From: an uncultured Bacteroidales bacterium
GTDB lineage: Bacteria; Bacteroidota; Bacteroidia; Bacteroidales; Bacteroidaceae
Assembly: GCA_902785075.1 (NCBI GenBank)
Contig: CACZXN010000001.1
Location: 1 to 64,000 of the forward strand
DNA: 64,000 bases
Reading direction: 5' to 3'
The position numbers and the translations under genes are program-made. The notes under the pieces were generated by a model. The model had not been told where the DNA came from and ran no database searches. It saw only the letters and a list, made by a program, of their open reading frames with translations. This document shows, piece after piece, positions 38,226 to 46,686 of the stretch (its first letter is position 1; the number at the start of each line of letters is the position of its first letter).

Positions 38226-38525
38226 TTACTTTTGGCTCTGTTTTTCTTTAAATTTTGCCAATTGTCTTTCAATTGCTGGCATTGTTTGTGTAATTGCTTC
38301 CTCGAAAGTATCGCTAAGTTTCTCTACGAAAATTTCCTCTCCTGGCAGCTTAACTGTCACGCTCACTTCCTTGTTTTGAGCGGTAGCTGGCTTAACTACT
38401 TTCAATGACACCTCCACCTTCCTTATATTGTCACAAAACTTATCCAGTTTACTTACTTTTTTCTGGATGAACTCCTGCAACTTGTCTGTTGCGTCAAATT
38501 TGATTGCTTTTACTTCAATTTCCAT
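38226..38525 (-). CDS. hpf: Ribosome hibernation-promoting factor, short type
   Basis: Binds idle ribosomes near the decoding centre in stationary phase. The 99-residue protein has the short HPF/YfiA beta-alpha-beta-beta-beta-alpha pattern (MEIEVKAIKFDATDKLQEFI, KVEVSLKVV, KEVSVTVKLPGEEIFVEK) and no long C-terminal dimerisation domain. An upstream start at 38594 would overlap the recombinase gene. It begins 13 bp after that gene and is probably co-transcribed. Confidence 0.9.
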   Translation of the reverse strand: MEIEVKAIKFDATDKLQEFIQKKVSKLDKFCDNIRKVEVSLKVVKPATAQNKEVSVTVKLPGEEIFVEKLSDTFEEAITQTMPAIERQLAKFKEKQSQK

Positions 38526-38538
38526 AGTCGTATTGTTT

Positions 38539-39423
38539 TTATGAACGCGGATGTGCGTTCTGGTAAGCTTTCTTGAGTTCCTCGAAAGAGACATGGGTGT
38601 AAATCTGCGTTGTATTCAGATTAGTATGCCCCAACAATTTCTGGATGGACACCAGGTCAGCGTTGTTGTTCAGCATTGCTGTGGCAAACGAATGTCGCAG
38701 CACGTGTGGACTACGTTTCTGCTGGGTTGTAACCTTCGAGAGATTTTGCTTCACGATTATCTCTACTTCTGCTATCGTCAGGGGATTCCCCTTCACGCCG
38801 ATGAACAATTGTTCGAATCCGCGATCGAATTGTTCGCTTCGTGCGTTCATGTACTCGTGCAGGCAGTCTTCGAGTTCCTTTCCGAATGGGATGATTCGCT
38901 GTTTGTTGCGTTTTCCCGTCACCTTCACTTGCTTGTTGACAAAATCGATGTCGCGATCGGCGAGTGAGAGCAGTTCTGCTCGTCTCATACCTGTGAGGTA
39001 AAGTAGCAGAATCACAGTTTTATTGAGGATGCCTTCGTACGACTTGTCGCTTTCGAGCATTTCGAACAACTCGTCCATTTCCTTTTCCCTGATAAATGCC
39101 GGCAACACTTTTTTCTTTTTCGGCCCCACGATCCGCAACATCGGATCCTTATCAACTGCGCCTATTTTCAGGAGGTAGCGGAAGAACGATCTGAGCGCAC
39201 TCAGTTTTCTATTGACAGACGAGTTCTCTAACTTCTTTTCGTCGAGAAGGTAAATAATCCATTCTCTGACGACTGTCTCGTCAACAGTCTCCCATGTTAT
39301 GCCTTCATTCAGACTCTCGAAAAACTCCTCGAACTCATCAAGGTCGGTGCCATAGCTGTCGACTGTGAGTTGTGAGCTATTCCGTTCTGACTTGAAATAT
39401 TCCAAGAATTTTTCCTTCAACAT
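38539..39423 (-). CDS. XerC/XerD-type tyrosine recombinase
   Basis: A 294-residue site-specific recombinase with an N-terminal SAM-like core-binding domain (about 1-90) and a catalytic domain. Candidate catalytic residues are R147 or R148 (GMRRAEL), K171, H240 and R243 (PHVLRHSF), H266 (LLGHTNL) and Y275 (TQIYTHV). It sits among rpsU, hpf and tRNA genes, not within a mobile element, so it is probably the chromosome-dimer resolving enzyme. The choice between XerC and XerD is not possible by eye. Confidence 0.9.
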   Translation of the reverse strand: MLKEKFLEYFKSERNSSQLTVDSYGTDLDEFEEFFESLNEGITWETVDETVVREWIIYLLDEKKLENSSVNRKLSALRSFFRYLLKIGAVDKDPMLRIVGPKKKKVLPAFIREKEMDELFEMLESDKSYEGILNKTVILLLYLTGMRRAELLSLADRDIDFVNKQVKVTGKRNKQRIIPFGKELEDCLHEYMNARSEQFDRGFEQLFIGVKGNPLTIAEVEIIVKQNLSKVTTQQKRSPHVLRHSFATAMLNNNADLVSIQKLLGHTNLNTTQIYTHVSFEELKKAYQNAHPRS

Positions 39424-39530
39424 AACTTCATCCTCGTAATTTGCGGACTAAATTAGTGAATATTCTTGAAAGAACCAAATTTGTTACGCTAAATTTTTGT
39501 TTTTTAATCTTCTTTTAACGTTACAGCCCC

Positions 39531-39722
39531 TTATTCTTCAACTGTATGGAGCTTATTAACGTAAATTGCGTGCTGCATCTTCACACGTTTTACAACAGAT
39601 GGTTTCTCATACTGCTTGCGTGTTCTCACTTCCTTGATGATGCCAGTTTTCTCTGCTTTTCTCTTAAACTTCTTGAGAGCTCTCTCAATGTTCTCACCTT
39701 CTTTTACAGGTACGATAATCAT
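39531..39722 (-). CDS. rpsU: Ribosomal protein bS21
   Basis: Small-subunit protein near the 3' end of 16S rRNA. The 63 residues are typical: [20 protein letters not shown] followed by basic residues and [10 protein letters not shown] near the end. In Bacteroidetes bS21 helps hide the anti-Shine-Dalgarno. Unlike its neighbours, this gene has AAAGGA at 39731-39736, 8 bases before the ATG. Its leader starts with a hairpin (39768-39784). Both are covered in findings. Confidence 0.95.
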   Translation of the reverse strand: MIIVPVKEGENIERALKKFKRKAEKTGIIKEVRTRKQYEKPSVVKRVKMQHAIYVNKLHTVEE

Positions 39723-39767
39723 GAATCTTTTCCTTTAATTTTGTTTGTTAATGAATAAATTGATTAA

Positions 39768-39784
39768 AATGGGTTAAGCCCATT
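39768..39784 (-). promoter_or_regulatory. Hairpin at the 5' end of the rpsU mRNA
   Basis: On the minus strand AATGGG-CTTAA-CCCATT, a six-base-pair stem starting at about the expected transcription start of rpsU. It may stabilise the mRNA or take part in control. Confidence 0.6.
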
Positions 39785-39790
39785 GGGCAG

Positions 39791-39821
39791 CAAAGTTACT
39801 GCTATTTTGCCACATAGCAAA
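39791..39821 (-). promoter_or_regulatory. rpsU promoter
   Basis: On the minus strand: TTTG (39818-39821), 19 bases, TAACTTTG (39791-39798). This is a perfect Bacteroidetes-type promoter. The predicted leader is about 60 bases. Confidence 0.88.
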
Positions 39822-39956
39822 ACTTTTTTCAAGTTTTTTTAACTTTTTACACATTTCTGCGCCCTACTCCTTATTATTATAGGGACTTGGAAAGCAAAAG
39901 GGCTTTCGTTTTTCGCTTCTTACGGCATTCGGAAAGTGATTATTTTTTCGTTCCGC

Positions 39957-39987
39957 TTGATAATTCAAAGAAGTTTCTGTAACTTTG
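39957..39987 (+). promoter_or_regulatory. mutY promoter
   Basis: TTGA (39957-39960, near-match), 19 bases, then TAACTTTG (39980-39987). The start site would fall near 39994, which rules out the in-frame ATG at 39985 and supports the start at 40015. Confidence 0.65.
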
Positions 39988-40014
39988 CACCCGAAATGCA
40001 TTTTTAACAGCTAT

Positions 40015-41025
40015 ATGGCTTCCGAATTTACCATCCGAATTCTAAATTGGTTTGCTACGAACCGCAGGTCTCTTCCTTGGCGAGACACCAAGGACCCGTA
40101 TGCCATTTGGCTGAGCGAGATTATCTTGCAGCAGACACGCATTCAGCAAGGACAGGCCTATTGGGAACGATTTATGCACAGATGGCCCTCTGTGAACGAC
40201 CTTGCGGCTGCTACAGAAGACGAAGTGTTGCGCGAATGGCAAGGATTGGGTTACTACAGCCGAGCTCGCAACCTGCACACTGCTGCTCAGCAAATTGTGG
40301 CAGAAGGAGGTTTCCCCACTAACCTCGAGGGCCTTCGAAAGCTCAAAGGTGTAGGCGACTATACTGCTGCAGCAATCGCTTCTATCGCTTTCGACCTACC
40401 TGCTGCTGTGGTTGATGGGAACGTTTTTCGTGTCCTCGCTCGCTATTTCGGAATCGATATCCCCATCAACACGACTGAAGGGAAAAAGACATTTACAGCT
40501 TTAGCACAAGAACTTCTGCCCCACGATCAGGCTTCAGCCTTTAACCAAGCGATGATGGACTTCGGAGCCATTCAATGCACGCCTCAGTCGCCCAACTGCC
40601 CTTCTTGTCCTTTAGCAGAAACTTGCGATGCCTTGCATACTCAGCGAATCAGTTCGCTTCCTGTCAAACTCAAGAAATTGAAAATCAGGGAACGCCGTTT
40701 CTATTATTACTACATCAGATACACAGAGAACGGAACTAAGATGACAGCCATCCGACGACGCCCTTCTGGCGACATCTGGGAAGGATTATGGGAACCTTTG
40801 TTACAAGAAGGAAGCTCCGACTTCCCAAACATACAAGGCACCTTTACCCTATTGCATCAAGGCGTCAAGCACGTTCTCACCCACCAAATCATCTACGCAG
40901 ACTTCTTTGTGGTCGAAACAACGAAGAAGCCAAAACTAAACGACTCGTTCATCTGGATACCAGAATCCGACCTCAGTCATTACGCCCTTCCTCGCCTTGT
41001 TGAACGGCTTATTGCTAGCATCTAG
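40015..41025 (+). CDS. mutY: A/G-specific adenine glycosylase
   Basis: Removes adenine mispaired with 8-oxoguanine. The 336 residues have the catalytic glutamate in LSEIILQQTRIQQ, the helix-hairpin-helix LKGVGDYTAAAIASIAF, the aspartate in VDGNVFRVLAR, and an iron-sulfur cluster in the pattern C-X6-C-X2-C-X5-C (CTPQSPNCPSCPLAETC). The C-terminal third resembles the Nudix-like 8-oxoG recognition domain. Start chosen from the promoter position. Confidence 0.95.
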   Translation: MASEFTIRILNWFATNRRSLPWRDTKDPYAIWLSEIILQQTRIQQGQAYWERFMHRWPSVNDLAAATEDEVLREWQGLGYYSRARNLHTAAQQIVAEGGFPTNLEGLRKLKGVGDYTAAAIASIAFDLPAAVVDGNVFRVLARYFGIDIPINTTEGKKTFTALAQELLPHDQASAFNQAMMDFGAIQCTPQSPNCPSCPLAETCDALHTQRISSLPVKLKKLKIRERRFYYYYIRYTENGTKMTAIRRRPSGDIWEGLWEPLLQEGSSDFPNIQGTFTLLHQGVKHVLTHQIIYADFFVVETTKKPKLNDSFIWIPESDLSHYALPRLVERLIASI

Positions 41026-41081
41026 GGAAATAACAAGGAGAATCAAGGAGTAAAAAATGCTTTCCCTTGAGGAAACTTCTA

Positions 41082-41138
41082 TTCAAAGGCTTGGAATATA
41101 TGTTCAAAGGCTTGGAATATATATTCAAAGCCTTGGAA
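41082..41138. repeat. Tandem 21-bp palindrome array, TTCAAAG/CTTGGAA type
   Basis: Three copies start at 41082, 41103 and 41124, 21 bp apart. Each contains TTCAAAGGCTTGGAA (the last has one changed base), an imperfect palindrome. A separate TTCCCTTGAGGAA palindrome lies just before (41062-41074), and a CCTTAAGGGG motif just after. The region separates the convergent mutY and susD-like genes. Confidence 0.85.
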
Positions 41139-41222
41139 CAGAAAAAAGCCTTAAGGGGCAGGAATCTTTCTTCTAAGGTCACGAATTCTTTCACTTAAGA
41201 CAAAGGAAAATAGTCACTAAAC

Positions 41223-41254
41223 AAAAAAAGGTGCCCAACACGTTGGACACCTTT
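41223..41254 (-). terminator. Terminator of the fasciclin/Sus locus
   Basis: On the minus strand AAAGGTGTCCAAC-GTG-TTGGGCACCTTT followed by a T-run (41223-41229). It lies 20 bp past the stop of the last gene (41275). Confidence 0.9.
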
Positions 41255-41274
41255 CAAACTTTAGGCTATTGGAA

Positions 41275-43338
41275 TCATGGTAATGGCAGATACCACTTTC
41301 CGCCCTTCAGAGCGTCAGCACGAGTGTCGTATTGACCAGCACCCTTACGACGAGCTACCTGATTTGCGATGTAGTCAGGATCGTTGTGATACATTGCATA
41401 ACGCATCAGGTCGTAGAAACGCAGACCTTCGAACATTCCTTCGAGAGCTTCCTCGTCAAGAATCATCTGTTCGAGAGCTGCCTGATACTGAGGAACACTA
41501 GCTGTATATGCAGCATTCCGTTCTGTATTCAAGGCAGAATATGTCAGGCTTTCATCTTGGATAAGCTGAGCGAATGCAATGGAATCTGAATCTGACTCAA
41601 ATACATATACATAGTACTTATATCCCTGAATGTTTGGAATGTAACGAGTCTGGACAATTCCGTCATAGAGCTCGACGCTATCTTCTGGAATTTCACGCAT
41701 TTCACGAGTTCCTAGTTCTGAACGGTATCTTGCGTTCAAAGAATCATAGACAACCGCGAGAGAATCAGCTTTTGCCCAAATTGCGGAATCGTGAGGAAGT
41801 ACATAATACTTGTTGTAGTATGAGTCACCACAACCACGAGAGTGGATTCCCTGCATAGTAACGGCCACATTAGGCTGTGCTGCATTTGAAGAATGACGGT
41901 CAACAAATTTATTGCTTGGCCAAGAACCGAGATTACCAAGGAAGTAAGTACCTACTTGATACAAAGCTGCACGCTCAGCAGTAGATACATATTTACTCAT
42001 TGTATCGTCTGAGATACCATACTTCAGGATTGCAAACGCAGTCTCTGGGAATCCTGCACGGTTGAGTGCCTCAGCAAAGTGGAGCCAGATAATGTTCTTA
42101 CGATAGAGGTTGAACTCACGAATCTTGGAGTCAGGACCAACATTACTTGTTGATGAAGCATACTTCATAATATGCTGACGATCCTTAGCAAAGCGATCTG
42201 TGTACTGGTCGCTAACCTGTGAGCGATCGTAAACAGAAACCAAACGGAGGTCACCCATTTCGAGTGAATCTTCCCACTCTACCTTATCTATACTATAGAG
42301 GGTATCACGGTTACCCAATTCCTCAAAGTATCCACAATAGATCTGCTCTTGAGACAACTCGCGAACACGCTTTGAAGGAATAACAGGAACGTAATAGCTG
42401 TTCTCGAACTGAGAGTTGAAGAAGCCATAGATTTCACTCCAAGTACCATCGTATGCACAGGTATCAAGTGGAATGAACGCAATTGCGTCATTGTCGATAG
42501 CATAGCCTTCGTTAACATTTCTGAAACGACGATCCCAAGTAGAACTTGAGGTTCCAGTAGTCACCTCCTGATTAGTGAAGCATACATAGTCGTGATAATA
42601 ACGGCAAGCTTCAACAAAGTCGCTCTGATTCTGTGTGAAGCTACCTCTCCAGAGATAAAGCTCACCAAGCATCAAACGTACAGGGATAAAGAACTTAGAA
42701 CTAGTGTAGTACTCATTGATGGTACCAAAGTTAGGAGTTTCAATTATCTTAGATGCATAAGGCAGCAAGTCGTTGATGAAGTAAGTACAGATCTCGTTCA
42801 TGTCTGCACGGTTCGTTGTACTTGCTACAATATCATCAGCATCGCTTGAAACCAAAACTGGATCAAGAACAAATGGAACCTTACCATAAGTCTTAGCCAA
42901 CTCGAGATATGTCCAAGCACGGAAAACCTTTACTGCCTGAATTTCTTTCTCGAAATGCTTCTGATTGTGTGACACAAAGTCTGAGTCAACATATGACAGA
43001 TAAACGTTACAAGCATTAACAACTGCATAGTAATCAGAAATCTGGTTGTACTCATTCTCTGTAGTGATGTCGTTATTCATCACATCCTGCAAAGAAGTCT
43101 TTGCAACTGTAGGGTCGAGGTCAACAAGGTCGGCACGAAGCTCGCCAAGAACGAGTGTGCGGTCAACCAAGCTCTGCATACGGTTGATAATACCCATAAT
43201 CTGGTAAACCGTATCCTGCGGAGCAAGATTCGTTGTATGCAACTCATCGTCTACAGAAAGCATATCTTCGCACGAAGTAGTAGCAGCTCCAAGTGATGCA
43301 AGGAGCAAGCCTGAAAATATGATTGATTTTGTTTTCAT
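41275..43338 (-). CDS. SusD/RagB-like surface lipoprotein 2
   Basis: Substrate-capturing lid for the neighbouring TonB-dependent channel, on the outer surface. The 687 residues begin with a lipoprotein signal (Cys23 in TTSCEDM, with acidic residues after it, typical of surface export in Bacteroidetes). TPR-type helices follow, and C-terminal text is typical of the family: EALEGMFEGLRFYDLMRYAMYHND. It is the last gene of the locus. Substrate is unknown; no enzyme gene nearby points to a glycan. Confidence 0.9.
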   Translation of the reverse strand: MKTKSIIFSGLLLASLGAATTSCEDMLSVDDELHTTNLAPQDTVYQIMGIINRMQSLVDRTLVLGELRADLVDLDPTVAKTSLQDVMNNDITTENEYNQISDYYAVVNACNVYLSYVDSDFVSHNQKHFEKEIQAVKVFRAWTYLELAKTYGKVPFVLDPVLVSSDADDIVASTTNRADMNEICTYFINDLLPYASKIIETPNFGTINEYYTSSKFFIPVRLMLGELYLWRGSFTQNQSDFVEACRYYHDYVCFTNQEVTTGTSSSTWDRRFRNVNEGYAIDNDAIAFIPLDTCAYDGTWSEIYGFFNSQFENSYYVPVIPSKRVRELSQEQIYCGYFEELGNRDTLYSIDKVEWEDSLEMGDLRLVSVYDRSQVSDQYTDRFAKDRQHIMKYASSTSNVGPDSKIREFNLYRKNIIWLHFAEALNRAGFPETAFAILKYGISDDTMSKYVSTAERAALYQVGTYFLGNLGSWPSNKFVDRHSSNAAQPNVAVTMQGIHSRGCGDSYYNKYYVLPHDSAIWAKADSLAVVYDSLNARYRSELGTREMREIPEDSVELYDGIVQTRYIPNIQGYKYYVYVFESDSDSIAFAQLIQDESLTYSALNTERNAAYTASVPQYQAALEQMILDEEALEGMFEGLRFYDLMRYAMYHNDPDYIANQVARRKGAGQYDTRADALKGGKWYLPLP

Positions 43339-43395
43339 ATAAATACTGTTTTGTTTTCTCTGCTCCTCCCCGAAGGGAGAAACAGATGAGTTTTA

Positions 43396-46300
43396 TTACA
43401 AGTTAATCTTAACTCCAAGTGTAAAGCTACGACCTGAAGGAGTAAAGCCTGCATCGATTCCCTGCAACAATGAGCTGTTAGAGCAAGACACTTCTGGGTC
43501 AGCTCCCAAGTACTTAGTGAATGTTAACAGGTTATTAGCAGCAGCCCACAGAGTCACTCCCTGCAAGAACTTATTGTCAGGAGAGATTGGAAGTTTGTAA
43601 CTCAAAGTAACATTCTTCAACTTAAGGTATGAACCGTCTTCAATCCAACGATCTGAGAAACGGCTGTTGCCCATTGGGTCACCATATACTGCCTGTGGAA
43701 TATCTGTCTGCTGTCCTTCAGCAATCCAACGGCGGCAAAGTGCCGTAGTCTGATTGAGGAACTCGCTACCGCCTTCAAGAACTGAGCGCTGGTAGTTGTA
43801 GATATCGTTTCCAAGGCTATAGTTGAAGTTGAGAGCAAGACTAACGGCTTTTCCGAAGTGGAAGTTAGCATGAACATTTCCATAGATGTCTGGGTTAGGA
43901 TCGCCAATGATAACGCGGTCAGCTGTAGAGATGATCTTGTCACCATTCTGATCAACGAATTTCATATCACCAGCCTTGAAGTCAATCTTGTTGCCTGCCT
44001 TATCAAGAATTCCGAGATTATCAGCAGCAGCGTCAGCTGTAGTAGCATAAACACCATTAGTCTGATAGCCATAGAATACACCCAGAGGGCTTCCAACAGC
44101 AGTCAGGATTGTACCATTATAGTAGTCGGCCTCGATTGAATTAACACCACCAGGAAGCTGAGTAATCTTATTCTTGTAATGACCCATGCTTGCACCAAGT
44201 TCGAACTTAAAGTTCTTACTGTTAACAACCTTAGCAACAGCTGCTACGTCGAAACCTTCGTTCTTCAATGCACCATCATTTGTCCAGTACTGCTTCATAC
44301 CTGTTGGGTAAGAGATTGTACCCAAAGTAGCGAGATGGCTAGTTTTTGCGTTGTAGTAGTTAAACTTCACATTCAGGCGGTTGTTGAAGAAGTTTCCTTC
44401 GAGTCCAACGTTGAAGCGGCTTGTGCTTTCCCAACGGAGTTTAGAGTTTCCGATATTGTCAAGACCTATACTTGAAACCTTATCCTGAAGGAATGCGTGA
44501 GCACTCATGTAAGTGAATGCTGCATTGTTATCATAAGAATCGTTACCCTGAACCTCAAAGCCAGCATTGAGCTTCAACATATTGATTGCGTTATTTGGAC
44601 GGAACCAATCTTCATTGCTGATTACCCAAGCACCTTGGATTGATGGGAAGAATCCCCATGTTACACCAAACATCTTAATACCTGCATCGGCCTTCTTACC
44701 AAAGCGTGAAGAAGACTGGAATGCAAATGAACCCTGAAGGTAATACTTCTCGCGATAGTTGTAATCAACGTTTGCATACCAGTTGAGTGACTTCCAAGTC
44801 TCGTCAATACCTTCACCTTTTTTGTGACGAGTTGCCTGGTCAGGAGTCTTATCGTTTCCTGAATCGTAAGCACTAGTCTTAGAATCTTTGAAGTTATCAT
44901 TGAGGTAGCGCATACCTGCAAAGATATCAAAGCGGTGACGACCAAGTGGTAATGCTAAATCGATACGAGTATCGCTGAGCAAAGCCTTATGCTTATGGAA
45001 GCTAGTACCTGTAGAGTTCTCAACAGTTCCCACATTCTCAACGTAGTAGTTAGGCATACCCTGAACTGGAGTATAGTAGATTTCACTGCAGCTATAAGCA
45101 GAGTAAGCAAACTGCTCCTGAATTGTGAAGTCACGATTAACATGCCATACAGGAGTTACTACAATGTTCACATCGGTATTATCCACACGGTTCTTGTTCA
45201 ATGCGTCAGCATAGTGCAAGATACCAAGAGGGTTGGCAATTGAAGCCTTGCTTCCAAGAGCCTCTGAGAGATAATCATCAGCATCAGAAATGAATGTTGA
45301 AATCTTACCATCTGTAGAGAAGTCATAAGGAGCAACGAAAGGAGACTTCACAAGTGACAAAACGTTTGGAGATGAGATTGCGTTAGCCTGGAATTCAGGA
45401 GCGAAACCGTCGTCTCTCAGGTTACGCTTCAAGTTAGCATAAGCTACGTCGAAACGAGTTGTCAACTTATCTGTCAGGATAATATCTGAGTTGAATCGGA
45501 TATTGAAACGATTGACATTATTCTTCTTCAAAGTAGACTGAGAATCGATGTAACCTACAGAAAGGTTATAGTTAGCAACATCATCACCTCCTTGGATATG
45601 AATTCCGTAGTTCTGAGAGAATGCTTCGTCAAACACAACATCTTTCCAATCCGTATTATTGTGATACATATTATAATAATAATAGGTAGGATCGGTCTGT
45701 AAGAACTTGAAGTTCTCCAACTTACTGCCGGCAGTCTTCAAAAGTCCTGATGCATATGCACGATACTGGTCGGCATTCATGATATCAACAGACTTTGGAA
45801 CCAATTCCACTCCGCCACTGATGTTGACATCGATGACGGTCTTCATGCTCGTGTTACGCTTGGTAGTAACAAGAATCACACCATTTGCACCTTGTGCACC
45901 ATAGATTGCAGTTCCATTCTTCATCACCTTGATGTCAGCAATATCGTCCATATTGATGTTAGCCAGCGGATTATCATAATAACCGTTGTGCATCATCGTT
46001 GACTTGTACATCATATCGTGAATCACTCCGTCGATGATAATCAGCGGCTGAGAAGTAGCATTGATTGAGTGGAAACCATCAATAAACATGCTAACTCCCA
46101 TGCCAGGAATACCAGAACGAGAGATTGAGCGAACATCAGCACCCAGACGGTTCTGAACTTCCTGATCCAAAGTCAGTGCAGTAGAAGTACCAAAATCTGT
46201 TGTAGTAACACTACGTGCTGCAGTTGTCTGAGTTACATAGTCTGCCAGATACTGATCTGAGAATAACTTAATGTCAACTCCTTCGGAGCGGTCGTTAATA

Positions 46301-46671
46301 GCCACTTGTGAGAAGTTATAACCTTCCAACACTGCAGAGAGCGAAGTAACAAATGTAGGCACACTGATTGTATAGGTACCATCTTCATCAGTCATCGCTG
46401 CATAGAAGCTATTGTTGTACGATTTCACTTTTACACCGGCAAGTGGTTCACCTGTTGTAGCATCAACCACCTTACCAGAAACTTCCTTCATCGGATATTT
46501 CTTGAGCGGCTTCTGTACTTTCTTCTTTACAGGAGCTTCAATCTCCTCCATATCAGCATCGTCATCCTGTGCAGACATTGGGAGAACTCCTATGCAGAAT
46601 ATCATAGTTGCAATTCCTGCCTTGCAGAAACGCAGCATATTATTTTCAAAATATGTATTCATATATTTCAT
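43396..46671 (-). CDS. SusC/RagA-like TonB-dependent channel 2
   Basis: Outer-membrane importer energised by TonB. The 1091 residues have a signal peptide (about to SAQ), an unusual acidic-then-lysine-rich linker (DDDADMEEIEAPVKKKVQKP), and a carboxypeptidase-D-like domain (VSGKVVDATTGEPLAGVKVKS). The plug has IIIDGVIHDMM and GANGVILVTTKRN, then a 22-strand barrel ends LGVKINL. A Met nine bases downstream (46662) is an alternative start. It pairs with the SusD-like gene 57 bp downstream. Substrate unknown. Confidence 0.92.
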   Translation of the reverse strand: MKYMNTYFENNMLRFCKAGIATMIFCIGVLPMSAQDDDADMEEIEAPVKKKVQKPLKKYPMKEVSGKVVDATTGEPLAGVKVKSYNNSFYAAMTDEDGTYTISVPTFVTSLSAVLEGYNFSQVAINDRSEGVDIKLFSDQYLADYVTQTTAARSVTTTDFGTSTALTLDQEVQNRLGADVRSISRSGIPGMGVSMFIDGFHSINATSQPLIIIDGVIHDMMYKSTMMHNGYYDNPLANINMDDIADIKVMKNGTAIYGAQGANGVILVTTKRNTSMKTVIDVNISGGVELVPKSVDIMNADQYRAYASGLLKTAGSKLENFKFLQTDPTYYYYNMYHNNTDWKDVVFDEAFSQNYGIHIQGGDDVANYNLSVGYIDSQSTLKKNNVNRFNIRFNSDIILTDKLTTRFDVAYANLKRNLRDDGFAPEFQANAISSPNVLSLVKSPFVAPYDFSTDGKISTFISDADDYLSEALGSKASIANPLGILHYADALNKNRVDNTDVNIVVTPVWHVNRDFTIQEQFAYSAYSCSEIYYTPVQGMPNYYVENVGTVENSTGTSFHKHKALLSDTRIDLALPLGRHRFDIFAGMRYLNDNFKDSKTSAYDSGNDKTPDQATRHKKGEGIDETWKSLNWYANVDYNYREKYYLQGSFAFQSSSRFGKKADAGIKMFGVTWGFFPSIQGAWVISNEDWFRPNNAINMLKLNAGFEVQGNDSYDNNAAFTYMSAHAFLQDKVSSIGLDNIGNSKLRWESTSRFNVGLEGNFFNNRLNVKFNYYNAKTSHLATLGTISYPTGMKQYWTNDGALKNEGFDVAAVAKVVNSKNFKFELGASMGHYKNKITQLPGGVNSIEADYYNGTILTAVGSPLGVFYGYQTNGVYATTADAAADNLGILDKAGNKIDFKAGDMKFVDQNGDKIISTADRVIIGDPNPDIYGNVHANFHFGKAVSLALNFNYSLGNDIYNYQRSVLEGGSEFLNQTTALCRRWIAEGQQTDIPQAVYGDPMGNSRFSDRWIEDGSYLKLKNVTLSYKLPISPDNKFLQGVTLWAAANNLLTFTKYLGADPEVSCSNSSLLQGIDAGFTPSGRSFTLGVKINL

Positions 46672-46686
46672 TGTTTAGGAGTTGTA

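Noticed and set aside
38539-39423. Phage-type integrase marking a mobile element
   Set aside because: The gene lies between rpsU and hpf with housekeeping neighbours and no attachment repeats; a chromosomal Xer role is more likely.
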